From positions 1 to 35,707 of the forward strand of contig JAFUVZ010000031.1 of assembly GCA_017471185.1 (NCBI GenBank): DNA of 35,707 nucleotides. Reading direction: 5' to 3'. Source of the DNA: Bacteroidaceae bacterium. Lineage in GTDB: Bacteria > Bacteroidota > Bacteroidia > Bacteroidales > Bacteroidaceae. Under the pieces are notes generated by a model. That model did not search any database. It had not been told where the DNA came from and saw only the letters and a list, made by a program, of their open reading frames with translations. This document shows positions 14,565-23,371 of this stretch, in pieces. Numbering within the stretch: position 1 is the first letter of the stretch; each line of letters begins with the position of its first letter. The position numbers and the translations under genes were made by a program.

Positions 14565-15650
14565 TTAGCCATTCTTCTTGTAGCTCCATACCGCCCATGT
14601 ACCCATAATCAAGGCGTAGCAAGCCAATGCTCCTACTTGATGGGCAATGCTTTGGAATGTCCCTCCACGAATGAATACGGTACGCATGGCATCTACATAA
14701 TAGTGCATGGGATTCACATAAGTGGTGAGGTATGCCCAGTCGGGCATAGATCGCACTGGAGTAAAAAGGCCGCTGAGCAGCAGGAGGCACACCACAAAGA
14801 ACCACATCACCAGCATGGCCTGCTGCATGGTATCACTATAATTGGAAATAATCAGTCCTAATGACGAAAAGAAAAAAGCAAACAGTATGGTGATGAAGTA
14901 AACAAGCCATAGAGGCCCTTGGCAGGTAATATCGTAAATTGCCCAGGAAAGAGCGAAACAAAGGGTCATCACAATCAAAGCAATAAGCCAGTAGGGTATC
15001 AGTTTTGCCAATATGAATGACCATTTACTGACAGGCGTGACGTTAATCTGTTCTATTGTTCCGGCTTCTTTCTCTCCTACAATATTCAAGGCAGGCAAGA
15101 ATCCACATAACATCAGCACCAAGATGCCCATCAATGCAGGAATCATGAAAACCTTGTAATTCTGATGCTTGTTATACAATGCCAATACATTTGCTACAGA
15201 TCTTTGGCTTGCTAAGGAAGGATTCTGGCTTCCCATGACAACCTGTGACAGATAGGCTGACCCAATGGATCCTTTTGTGCCGTTCACTGCATTGGCAGCA
15301 ATGAGTACTTGAGGCACCTCGCCTGTAGAGAGCTGCTTGCCATAGTCGGGTGGTATCACAACCGTTACATCTGCCCGGCTCGTCTCAATGTCATTGAGGG
15401 CTGCTTCGTAGGAAGGTTTCTGGCCATTGAAAATAAAATAGCCAGACGCCTCAATACTGTGTACCAACTGTTGCGACTGAGTAGATCGGTCATTATCCAC
15501 CACATCCACTATGATATTCTTTACCTCTTGGTTCATGACCCACGGCATGACGCACATTACCATAATGGGAAAGATAAAGATTACCTTCGGCATGAAAGAG
15601 TTACGGCGGATCTGCAGAAACTCCTTTTGTATTAAATATTTCAGCATCAT
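14565..15650 (-). CDS. ABC-2 type permease (efflux pump subunit 2)
   Basis: 361-aa ABC-2 family membrane subunit: one N-terminal helix (KVIFIFPIMVMCVMPWVM), a large extracytoplasmic domain (about 45-170) and five C-terminal helices (from IPALMGILVLMLCGFLPAL). The amphipathic block EKEAGTIEQINVTPVSKWSF is diagnostic of this drug-exporter branch (YbhR/YhhJ-like). It overlaps the upstream permease gene by 4 nt (ATGA), so the two are translationally coupled and probably form a heterodimer. Two in-frame ATGs lie at the start. Last gene of the efflux operon. Confidence 0.88.
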   Translation of the reverse strand: MMLKYLIQKEFLQIRRNSFMPKVIFIFPIMVMCVMPWVMNQEVKNIIVDVVDNDRSTQSQQLVHSIEASGYFIFNGQKPSYEAALNDIETSRADVTVVIPPDYGKQLSTGEVPQVLIAANAVNGTKGSIGSAYLSQVVMGSQNPSLASQRSVANVLALYNKHQNYKVFMIPALMGILVLMLCGFLPALNIVGEKEAGTIEQINVTPVSKWSFILAKLIPYWLIALIVMTLCFALSWAIYDITCQGPLWLVYFITILFAFFFSSLGLIISNYSDTMQQAMLVMWFFVVCLLLLSGLFTPVRSMPDWAYLTTYVNPMHYYVDAMRTVFIRGGTFQSIAHQVGALACYALIMGTWAVWSYKKNG

Positions 15651-16720
15651 ACGGAAAGTCGTTTGTTAAAGGTTTTCAACGCTACGAGAAGTAAGACGGC
15701 GGTCATAATACAGAGAATGGTCACTTCCTGTAGCACATTCTCTATGCCAACGCCCATAATCATCAGCTTGCGCATGGCCTGGATGTAATATCGAGGGGGC
15801 ATCGCAGCAGCTATCCATTGTAGGATCTTAGGCATAGACTCTACAGGGAATAACATGCCTGACAACATGACTGTTGGCAACAGCAGAATCATGGCTGACA
15901 TAAGCAAGGCCACAAACTGTGTCTGGGCTATATTTGATATCAGTAATCCTAAAGAAAGAGCCAATAGGATGTAGATAACAGAAACTATGATGATCCAAAA
16001 CAAAGAACCGGCTAAAGGCACCTCAAGCACAGTGAATGACATCGTAAGAATGATTGTAAGAATCAGTACTGCCTGTAATAAATAAGGTATGGCCTTGCTG
16101 ATGATAATCATCAAAGGATCAACGGGGGAAACCAACAGGACCTCCATCGTACCTCTTTCTTTTTCTCGAACGATGGAAACAGAGGTCATCATCGCACAAA
16201 TCAGTATGAGCAACATACCCATGATGGCAGGAACGAAGTTGTAGGCGCTCTTGACCTGTGGGTTATATAGCATCTTTGTATTGACAATCGGATTTCCGTT
16301 ATTGACCATCACCTGAGTGGCATATGTCGTCCATTGCTGTGCCATGTTTGGGTCAGAAGCATCTACGACAAACTGGATTCCGGCATCTCCTTTCACCTGT
16401 CCGTTGGCAAACTGTGGGGAAAACACTACAGCCATATCAGCCTGCTGGTTGCGAATCATTCGTTCCGCTTCTGCGGCAGAGGGTGCTGAGCCGGTGATAT
16501 TGAAATACTCTGAAGCTTTAAGTCTTTCAATGGCTTTCTGAGTCTGATAATCCATAGAAGAGGTAACCACTACTGTACGCACGTTTCTCACATCGTTAGT
16601 GATAGCGAAGCCGAACAATAGCATCAATACGACAGGCATACCGAAAAGTATCAGCATCGTGCGTTTGTCTCGCAAAATGTGTTTCGTTTCCTTGATGATA
16701 AATGATACAAAAGTCTTCAT
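15647..16720 (-). CDS. ABC-2 type permease (efflux pump subunit 1)
   Basis: 357 aa, paralogous in architecture to the next gene: N-terminal helix (TMLILFGMPVVLMLLFGFAI), extracytoplasmic domain with VVDASDPNMAQQW near residue 120, then VPAIMGMLLILICAM and further helices. EKERGTMEVLLVSPVDPLMI is the ABC-2 signature block between helices. It pairs with the 361-aa permease to form the membrane pore of a YbhFSR-type exporter. Nine nt downstream of the ATPase gene. Confidence 0.88.
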   Translation of the reverse strand: MKTFVSFIIKETKHILRDKRTMLILFGMPVVLMLLFGFAITNDVRNVRTVVVTSSMDYQTQKAIERLKASEYFNITGSAPSAAEAERMIRNQQADMAVVFSPQFANGQVKGDAGIQFVVDASDPNMAQQWTTYATQVMVNNGNPIVNTKMLYNPQVKSAYNFVPAIMGMLLILICAMMTSVSIVREKERGTMEVLLVSPVDPLMIIISKAIPYLLQAVLILTIILTMSFTVLEVPLAGSLFWIIIVSVIYILLALSLGLLISNIAQTQFVALLMSAMILLLPTVMLSGMLFPVESMPKILQWIAAAMPPRYYIQAMRKLMIMGVGIENVLQEVTILCIMTAVLLLVALKTFNKRLSV

Positions 16721-16729
16721 CTCAACCTC

Positions 16730-18187
16730 CTAATTCCTGACGGCTTGCCTTGCCAGATAGGTAAATACGTGGTCCATATCTGGCTGATTGAACTGATGCT
16801 TCAGCTCTTCGGGCGTGCCCATACCTTTAATCTTACCATCCACCATGATGGAAATGCGGTCACAATATTCCGCCTCGTCCATATAATGTGTGGTTACAAA
16901 TACTGTAATACCTCGTTTGGCAGCATCATAAATCAGTTCCCAAAACTGTCGCCTTGTTGCAGGATCCACTCCACCAGTAGGTTCGTCAAGGAAAACCACT
17001 CCTGGCTCATGGAAGATGCTGACAGAGAACGCTAATTTCTGTTTCCAACCCAAAGGCAGTGACTTGACAATGGTATCATGATGATCAGTCATCTTCAACC
17101 TTTTCAACAGTTCATCAGTCTTACACTTGATTTCTTGATCCTTCATTCCGTAGATGCCTGCAAAGAGGCGTATGTTTTCAGCTACCGTGAGGTCTTCATA
17201 TAACGAGAACTTCTGACTCATATAGCCGATGTTCTTCTTGATCTCCTCGTATTCTGTACTTATGTCATATCCTACTACTTTACCATTGCCGCTTGTAGGC
17301 TGAGAAAGACCAGTCAACATACGCATGGCTGTGGTCTTTCCTGCCCCATTGGCGCCCAAAAAGCCGAAAATCTCTCCTTTGCGCACACTGAAACTGATGT
17401 CATCGACCGCATGGAAACTTCCGAATGCTTTTACCAAATGCTCCACTACAATGACATTCTCGTCTTTCATTTCAATAATGTCCTGATGCTCAATGCCAGG
17501 AGGGTTGAAGATATCCTTGAATCTATCAAGAATGATTTCAGGTGTGTCGATACCTCGCACACAGCCATGATCTAAAAAAGCAACTCGCTCGCATCTGCGT
17601 ACTTCATCCAAATAAGGAGTGGCTGCAATGATAGTAATGCCTTGCGACTTGAGTGTGCCAAGCATGTCCCAGAACTCCTTGCGGCTCACAGGGTCAACGC
17701 CTGTAGTGGGCTCGTCTAAGAACAACACGCTGGGTTTATGGACTAACGAACAGCTCAAAGCCAGTTTCTGCTTCATACCCCCTGAAAGTTTGCCTGCTTT
17801 CCTGTCTTTGAATGCTTCTATCTGAGAATAAATGGGCTTAATCAGGTCATAACCTTCTGCTATAGTAGTGCCAAACAAGGTAGCGAAAAAAGATAGATTC
17901 TCCTCTACAGTCAAATCTTGGTACAAGGAAAACTTACCAGGCATATAGCCAACACGTTTGCGGATAACTGCCATCTGACTCACTGTGTCGAAGCCATCCA
18001 CAGAGGCTTTCCCTTGCTCTGGTAACAGCAATGTGGCGAGAATTCGGAACAAAGTAGTCTTTCCTGCACCATCAGGACCGATCAGTCCAAAGACCTCTCC
18101 TTTTTGAACACTGAAGGACACATTGTCCAAGGCGCAAACCTTGCCATAATGCTTCGTAATATGACTTACTTCAATGGCGTTCATCAT
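16730..18187 (-). CDS. Fused dual-ATPase ABC transporter subunit (YbhF-like)
   Basis: 485 aa containing two complete ABC ATPase domains. Domain 1 (about 1-230): Walker A GPDGAGKT (37-44), signature LSGGMKQ (134-140), Walker B VLFLDEP with Glu159; but the Q-loop reads YMPGKF (no Gln) and the H-loop reads AATPYLDE (Thr190, no His). Domain 2 (about 245-485): Walker A GANGAGKT (278-285), Q-loop Gln325, Walker B VVFLDEP, H-loop His434; but the signature is LPLGWKQ (377-383). Motif losses are complementary, implying one working and one degenerate ATP site. It energises the two permeases. Two nt separate it from the adaptor gene. Confidence 0.92.
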   Translation of the reverse strand: MMNAIEVSHITKHYGKVCALDNVSFSVQKGEVFGLIGPDGAGKTTLFRILATLLLPEQGKASVDGFDTVSQMAVIRKRVGYMPGKFSLYQDLTVEENLSFFATLFGTTIAEGYDLIKPIYSQIEAFKDRKAGKLSGGMKQKLALSCSLVHKPSVLFLDEPTTGVDPVSRKEFWDMLGTLKSQGITIIAATPYLDEVRRCERVAFLDHGCVRGIDTPEIILDRFKDIFNPPGIEHQDIIEMKDENVIVVEHLVKAFGSFHAVDDISFSVRKGEIFGFLGANGAGKTTAMRMLTGLSQPTSGNGKVVGYDISTEYEEIKKNIGYMSQKFSLYEDLTVAENIRLFAGIYGMKDQEIKCKTDELLKRLKMTDHHDTIVKSLPLGWKQKLAFSVSIFHEPGVVFLDEPTGGVDPATRRQFWELIYDAAKRGITVFVTTHYMDEAEYCDRISIMVDGKIKGMGTPEELKHQFNQPDMDHVFTYLARQAVRN

Positions 18188-18189
18188 TG

Positions 18190-19080
18190 TTAAATTTTCA
18201 ATTCTCCATACATACCGATCTTTATCTGGCCATCGTTCTTTACTGCTATCTTTACTGCATAGACTAGATCTGCCCGCTCGTCATCAGTTAAAATTGTCTT
18301 TGGCGTGAATTCAGAATGTTCTGAGATCCATGTTACCGTACCTTGATACTCTTTCCTGTCTTCTCCTCCGAAGTCGGCATAAACCTTAACATTCTGTCCT
18401 ATGTTGATGCTTGAAAGTTGAGCGGAGGTGACATAAGCGCGCAAGTACATTCGCTCTATGTCTGCTATCTTGAATAAAGGCTTGCCAATTGTAGCGAATT
18501 CTCCAGCCTCTGCATATTTACTCAAGATTGTTCCACTGATAGGTGTGGTAATATGGCATTTCTTCAATTGGTCAAGCACTTGCAGACGCTGTATGTCTGT
18601 AGCACTCATCTGGCTATTAAGGCTCTGCGTGCTGTTGCCCAAACTCGATATCTGTGCTTCCAACTGCTTCTTCAATACATTAACCTGACTAACGGCATCG
18701 TCAAACTGCTTTTGCGTAGCTGCCTTGTCTTTTAGCAAAGCCTCAAACCTTTTCTGCTCTAACTCAGCTTTCTCTAATTGTTGCCTGGTGGCAGCAATCT
18801 GCTTCGTCAAATCCGGGCGTTGGCTGGCAATGCTTTCCTTGGTGGCACCTAAAAGCTGGGCTTGCAAAGCTAACTGTACGGTGTCAATAAGACCTACTTG
18901 TTGAAGCGCATTCACCGTCATGCCTTCTGTAATGTCTAAACTCAGTAGCCTTCCGTTCTGCTCTGCTGACACGGTCACTTCTGTTGCTTCGAAAGTTCCT
19001 GTAGCATCATAATCCTGTTTGTTTCCGCTACATGCTGTCAATAAAGCAGCCACTCCCAATAATGTAAATATTGTCTTCAT
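18190..19080 (-). CDS. HlyD-family membrane-fusion lipoprotein (efflux adaptor)
   Basis: 296 aa. Lipoprotein signal MKTIFTLLGVAALLTAC with lipobox Cys17. A split biotinyl-lipoyl-like domain (VSAEQNGRLLSLDITEGMTV and ITTPISGTILSKYAEAGEFA) flanks a coiled-coil hairpin (about 75-160), followed by a beta-barrel domain (YVTSAQLSSINIGQNVKVY). This is the YbhG/EmrA-type adaptor bridging an inner-membrane ABC pump and a TolC channel. ATG 19080 is chosen, five nt after the stop of the TolC-like gene. A TTG at 19089 would only add MKI-type residues. Anchored by lipid rather than a helix. Confidence 0.88.
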   Translation of the reverse strand: MKTIFTLLGVAALLTACSGNKQDYDATGTFEATEVTVSAEQNGRLLSLDITEGMTVNALQQVGLIDTVQLALQAQLLGATKESIASQRPDLTKQIAATRQQLEKAELEQKRFEALLKDKAATQKQFDDAVSQVNVLKKQLEAQISSLGNSTQSLNSQMSATDIQRLQVLDQLKKCHITTPISGTILSKYAEAGEFATIGKPLFKIADIERMYLRAYVTSAQLSSINIGQNVKVYADFGGEDRKEYQGTVTWISEHSEFTPKTILTDDERADLVYAVKIAVKNDGQIKIGMYGELKI

Positions 19081-19085
19081 AATCT

Positions 19086-20369
19086 TCAAATATCTGCGTT
19101 CAACGTTAATTTCAAGTTTTCTATCTGCTGAAGCATTTCCACTTCATGAGTAGCCAATTCAATTTTCGCCTGGTTCTCACGGTTGATTTCCTGTAATAAA
19201 GCATTGGTGTCGATAATGCCATGTGCCAGTTTAGACTCGGCAGCTTGCCTTACCTCTTTCCGTAGAACCACGATGCTTTCATCATCTTTCATTAGCTGAC
19301 GGTATTTCTCAATCGCTTCGTTCTGTTGCATCTGTTTTAGTTTATTATTGAAAAGGAATGTTTCACGTGCGTTTTCTGTTTGCTGACGTTGTAACTGAAG
19401 TTTGGCTTTGTCACCCTTATTGGTGTAAAACTGTGAAATGTTCCAGGTAAGACGGGCGCCAACCATGCCGTTCAGGCTCCATTTGCGACTGAACATATCT
19501 TCAAAGGTGTTATATCCAGGATAGCCATAAAACCCTTGAGCAAATATCGATAGCTTAGGCATCAATGATGTGTCTAACAGCTTCTCTTGTGCATGTGCCA
19601 AGTCCAACTGGCTTTCTAATAATCTTAACTCAGGTCGGTTATTCCCAGATGGTATTAGCGGCTGTGATAATGGCTTCGATACGTTTGTTACTTCTTCTCC
19701 AATAAAAGCTGACAACATATGGCATAAGCTTTGGCGGGTACTGATCAATTCCGTGTATTGCTGCTTGGCCTTCAGATGTTCAGCTTTCATGCTGCTTACA
19801 TCGCTCTCCATCGCCAATCCGTTACGTAACATAGAATTCAGTTTGCTTAGGTTGGCTTCTAACAGCGTCTGTAAGTCTTCATTCACTTTCAGTCGTTCGT
19901 CTGTCAGTAATATAGAGAAGAAGATATCGTTAACGCGTTGACGGATAGCATACAAATCCACTTCATTCTGTGCTTTCTGAACATCTCCCTGTAACTGTGC
20001 CACTTTACGTTGATTGCTAATGCTGCCTCCGTCATACACCATTTGGTTGAGGTCTATGCCAACTCGATACTGACTTTTGCTTAGTCCCTTCAACTCTTGG
20101 CCCGTTTGTGCCATGATGTTCTTGAAAGAATTAGGGAAGCTCATCACGTCACTCTGCAATGTTGCCTGTGCTGAGGCAGAAAGCTGTGGCAGCCATCCTT
20201 TGCTGATATTCTGCAAAGTATAGCTTGTGGTCTGCTCTATCAGACTATAGCGTTTGATGAGCGGATAATTTTCTTGTGCCAGACGCTGACATTCATCCAA
20301 AGTCAATGTCTGGGACATCATCGCCATGGGCAAGGCTAAAAAGATGATAAGCGTTCTCAATATTTTCAT
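19086..20369 (-). CDS. TolC-family outer-membrane efflux channel
   Basis: 427 aa. Signal peptide MKILRTLIIFLALPMAMMSQ, then LTLDECQRLAQENYPLIKRY, the typical start of an outer-membrane efflux protein repeat. Two OEP repeats follow, with coiled-coil segments (about 115-215 and 290-425) separated by RPELRLLESQLDLAHAQEKL. It should form the trimeric outer-membrane duct for this export system. First gene of the five-gene minus-strand operon, divergent from the AraC-type regulator gene across a 152-nt shared promoter region. Confidence 0.9.
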   Translation of the reverse strand: MKILRTLIIFLALPMAMMSQTLTLDECQRLAQENYPLIKRYSLIEQTTSYTLQNISKGWLPQLSASAQATLQSDVMSFPNSFKNIMAQTGQELKGLSKSQYRVGIDLNQMVYDGGSISNQRKVAQLQGDVQKAQNEVDLYAIRQRVNDIFFSILLTDERLKVNEDLQTLLEANLSKLNSMLRNGLAMESDVSSMKAEHLKAKQQYTELISTRQSLCHMLSAFIGEEVTNVSKPLSQPLIPSGNNRPELRLLESQLDLAHAQEKLLDTSLMPKLSIFAQGFYGYPGYNTFEDMFSRKWSLNGMVGARLTWNISQFYTNKGDKAKLQLQRQQTENARETFLFNNKLKQMQQNEAIEKYRQLMKDDESIVVLRKEVRQAAESKLAHGIIDTNALLQEINRENQAKIELATHEVEMLQQIENLKLTLNADI

Positions 20370-20397
20370 ATCGCTTGTTTTATTAAGTTCTCTGTTG

Positions 20398-20405
20398 CAA
20401 ATTTA
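20398..20405 (-). promoter_or_regulatory. -7 box (TAAATTTG) for the efflux operon
   Basis: TAAATTTG on the minus strand, 29 nt upstream of the tolC-like ATG. An ATTG lies 22 nt further upstream (20428-20431). It sits in the 152-nt divergent region shared with the AraC gene. Confidence 0.5.
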
Positions 20406-20467
20406 TGATATAAATGTGAGTGTTTGGCAATCAAAATTTACAAAATGATGTCCTTTTTGTTGGATTG

Positions 20468-20499
20468 GTTGTTAAAATCACGAATTATTCATATCTTCG
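20468..20499 (+). promoter_or_regulatory. Promoter for the AraC regulator gene
   Basis: GTTG (20468-20471), exactly 20 nt, then TATCTTCG (20492-20499), a one-mismatch -7 box. The ATG at 20522 follows 22 nt later. The spacing is ideal for the Bacteroidetes primary sigma factor. Confidence 0.5.
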
Positions 20500-20521
20500 C
20501 ATATTATAAAAGAGAAAAGAT

Positions 20522-21418
20522 ATGCAGAATAAGGAATTACAGAAATTGGATTTCACAACCATGCGAAATCTGCTTCACGATAGCAAACCCTATGCATATA
20601 TATATAAAGGTATGGGAATGCTGCGGGGAGCCAAGAAAGATTTCACCCATATGTTGCCACAGGGCACTCCTTTTATTCTGGAGGAATTGCGTATAGGTTA
20701 TATAAAGAAAGGTGAGGGGGACTATGTAGTGAATCTGGTTCAACATGATTTGTCTGCCGGGACCTTGGTGTTTCTCAATAAAGGCTCTATTATCCAGATA
20801 GGCAATCTGAGTGATGACTTTGAACTGGCAGGCGTTGCTATTGACGACTATACTTTGCTTTCTGCTTTCGGTAACAGGAGTTCTATACCTTTAGTCAATG
20901 AATATGCTGATTTGTTTATTACTCCAGGGAATGATGAACAGTTAGTCGTTGACGAACTTTTACGAATAGTTTGGGATATCATGCATCAGGAGCATAGGTG
21001 TGAGGCTGCGGCTGGAGGTGTAGTAGCGGCTTTGTTACATTATTTCAACCATATTTACAAATCTCAGCAGCAACTTAAGCCTGAGACAGTTTCTCATAGC
21101 CGTGAGATTCTTAATAACTTTGTTCGTCTGGTAAATGGACATGCACATCAGGAACGTCAGTTAGCTTTTTATGCAGGCAAACTGTGTTTGTCAGAAAGAT
21201 ATTTGGGTACGCTTATCCGCCAGGAAAGCGGACAAACTGCCAAAGAGTGGATAGATAAAGCAGTACTTACTGATGCGCAAGTACTACTCATGCATACTGA
21301 TAAGACTGTAGCTCAAATCAGCGACGAACTGAACTTTGCGAACTCCAGCTTTTTCTGCAAGTATTTCCGACGTCTTACAGGTATGTCTCCACAGGAATAT
21401 CGTGACAAACGGGACTGA
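20522..21418 (+). CDS. AraC-family transcriptional regulator
   Basis: 298 aa. An N-terminal effector/cupin-like region (about 1-190) is followed by a C-terminal AraC double helix-turn-helix (about 200-298), recognisable from LCLSERYLGTLIRQESGQT and the second-helix block VAQISDELNFANSSFFCKYF plus FRRLTGMSPQEYR. It is divergent from the efflux operon, the usual position for a dedicated regulator, so it probably activates the tolC-hlyD-ABC genes in response to a pump substrate. It could conceivably act elsewhere too, since the rhamnose operon has no neighbouring regulator in this window. Effector unknown. Confidence 0.88.
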   Translation: MQNKELQKLDFTTMRNLLHDSKPYAYIYKGMGMLRGAKKDFTHMLPQGTPFILEELRIGYIKKGEGDYVVNLVQHDLSAGTLVFLNKGSIIQIGNLSDDFELAGVAIDDYTLLSAFGNRSSIPLVNEYADLFITPGNDEQLVVDELLRIVWDIMHQEHRCEAAAGGVVAALLHYFNHIYKSQQQLKPETVSHSREILNNFVRLVNGHAHQERQLAFYAGKLCLSERYLGTLIRQESGQTAKEWIDKAVLTDAQVLLMHTDKTVAQISDELNFANSSFFCKYFRRLTGMSPQEYRDKRD

Positions 21419-21445
21419 CTTGCTAAAGCTTTGGTTTCTTCTGAG

Positions 21446-22219
21446 TTACATCGACGCTTTCATGGCATGTATGACGGCAGAAGAGAAACCGTCGTGTTCC
21501 AGCTGGTTGATACCCTTGATGGTGAGTCCGCCAGGGGTGCATACCTTGTCGATCTCTACGGAAGGGTGGGATTTTTTTTGCAGAATCAACTCAGCGGCCC
21601 CCTTGACGGACTGTGCTACCATCAATGATGCGTTTTTCGGACTTATGCCCAGTTCTATGCCTGCCTGCATAGCTGCTTGAATATATTTTAAGGCGTATGC
21701 AATGCCACATGAAGTGAGTGATGTACAAGCCGCCATCTTATCCTCTGGCACTAACACGGCGAGTCCCATTTCGTTAAAGATATCCAGCATTGTCTGTTCC
21801 TGCTCTGCTGTAGCATGAAAGGATGAAATAATCGTAGTGCTTTGCAACAGACTGATGGCTGTATTGGGAATCAACCTGAACATGGTCATCTCTTTGCGTC
21901 CTGTGAATTGTGCCAGTTGTTGGAAACAGATGCCAGCGGCCACAGACACCAGTGTCTGATTCTCTTGCAACTGAATCTCATCCAGAACTTTCTCAACAAG
22001 CCATGGCTTAACTGCCAGAAATACTACGTCGGCATTTTCGGCAGCTTGCTTATTACTGTTTGTAACCTGAATGCCAGGATGTGCTGCTTTTAAGACATCT
22101 AATTTGTTTGAGGAGGGATTGGAAACGATAATGTCCGATGCGTTAACAATGCTTCCCTGTGCCAATCCTTGCGCAATGGCACCTCCCATATTTCCGGCTC
22201 CGATAATAGCGACTTTCAT
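21446..22219 (-). CDS. proC: Pyrroline-5-carboxylate reductase
   Basis: 257 aa. Catalyses the last step of proline synthesis, NAD(P)H reduction of 1-pyrroline-5-carboxylate. N-terminal Rossmann motif GAGNMGGAIAQGL (7-19), VFLAVKPW in the dinucleotide domain, and the C-terminal family block CTPGGLTIKGINQLEHDG. Length typical. Last gene of the arg operon, 26 nt after argD; its presence links proline and arginine synthesis, which share glutamate as precursor. Convergent with the AraC gene (27 nt gap). Confidence 0.94.
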   Translation of the reverse strand: MKVAIIGAGNMGGAIAQGLAQGSIVNASDIIVSNPSSNKLDVLKAAHPGIQVTNSNKQAAENADVVFLAVKPWLVEKVLDEIQLQENQTLVSVAAGICFQQLAQFTGRKEMTMFRLIPNTAISLLQSTTIISSFHATAEQEQTMLDIFNEMGLAVLVPEDKMAACTSLTSCGIAYALKYIQAAMQAGIELGISPKNASLMVAQSVKGAAELILQKKSHPSVEIDKVCTPGGLTIKGINQLEHDGFSSAVIHAMKASM

Positions 22220-22245
22220 AAAAGTTTCAAGTATCAGGCTACGGG

Positions 22246-23370
22246 CTACATAAGTACAGCCCGTAGTTTATTTAAAAATTCATCTGCTTCAGCTAAATTC
22301 AAACAAAGAGGTGGCAGCAGTCGTAGCACATTCGTACCGCTGGCTCCGGTGAACACGTGCTGTTCATGAAGTAAACGCAACCGCAGTTCCTTTATTGGTT
22401 TCTCAAATTCCAAGCCTATCATCAGTCCTTTACCCCTGACATCTTTTATACCTTCAATCTGTTTGAGTTGTTGCAACAGATAAGATCCTACCTTTGCTGC
22501 ATTTTCAATCAAATGCTCCTGTTCGAATATGTCTAAAACAGCCAAGGCAGCACTGCAAGCCAGGTGATTACCACCAAAGGTAGTGCCTAACTGCCCATAT
22601 ACAGGTTTGAACATAGGGCTAATCAATACTCCAGCCATTGGGAATCCATTGCCAATGCCCTTTGCAACGGTGATGATGTCTGGTCGTATGCCGCTATATT
22701 GATGTGCGAAGAACTTTCCTGTTCTGCCGTAGCCACTCTGTATTTCATCCAATATTAATATGGTACCATGTTCTGAACACGCTTTTCTCAGAGCATACAG
22801 GAAATCATCATGAGGAATCTGTATGCCTCCAACGCCTTGAATGCCTTCAATAATGACTGCGCAAACATCACCTTTGGCCAGTTCTGCTTTCATGGCATCG
22901 ATGTCATTTAAAGGCAGGTATGTAATGTGCCCATTGGCATTGATGGGAGCAATGATTTTAGGGTTGTCTGTAGCTTCAACTGCCAGAGAGGTACGCCCAT
23001 GGAATGCCTTGTTGAATGATATTACGCGTGTTCTTCCTGTATGGAAAGAGGCCAGTTTCAGCGCATTCTCATTGGCTTCGGCACCGCTGTTGATGAGGAA
23101 CAGACTATAATCTTCATATCCACATACCTTGCCTAAACGTTCTGCCAGTTGTTGTTGAAGGCTGTTTATTACAGAGTTGGAATAAAAGCCAAGTGTGGAA
23201 ACCTGCCGGCTGATACACTCCACATAATGCGGATGTGCATGACCGATAGAAATCACGGCATGACCACCATAAAGATCCAAATACTCATTGCCCTGCTCGT
23301 CCCAAACATGGCAACCTTTACCTCTGACTATATTTACGTCAAACAGTGGATATACGTCAAATAGTTTCAT
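22246..23370 (-). CDS. argD: N-acyl-ornithine aminotransferase
   Basis: 374 aa, class III PLP aminotransferase. The PLP-lysine is Lys237 in VAKGIGNGFPMAG, with the cofactor-binding Asp208 in LILDEIQSGYGRTGKF and NSGAEANENALKL for phosphate and substrate contact. It converts N-acyl-glutamate-semialdehyde to N-acyl-ornithine with glutamate as amino donor. In Bacteroides relatives the acyl group is succinyl; the sequence alone does not decide this. One nt separates it from argC. Confidence 0.92.
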   Translation of the reverse strand: MKLFDVYPLFDVNIVRGKGCHVWDEQGNEYLDLYGGHAVISIGHAHPHYVECISRQVSTLGFYSNSVINSLQQQLAERLGKVCGYEDYSLFLINSGAEANENALKLASFHTGRTRVISFNKAFHGRTSLAVEATDNPKIIAPINANGHITYLPLNDIDAMKAELAKGDVCAVIIEGIQGVGGIQIPHDDFLYALRKACSEHGTILILDEIQSGYGRTGKFFAHQYSGIRPDIITVAKGIGNGFPMAGVLISPMFKPVYGQLGTTFGGNHLACSAALAVLDIFEQEHLIENAAKVGSYLLQQLKQIEGIKDVRGKGLMIGLEFEKPIKELRLRLLHEQHVFTGASGTNVLRLLPPLCLNLAEADEFLNKLRAVLM

Positions 23371-23371
23371 A

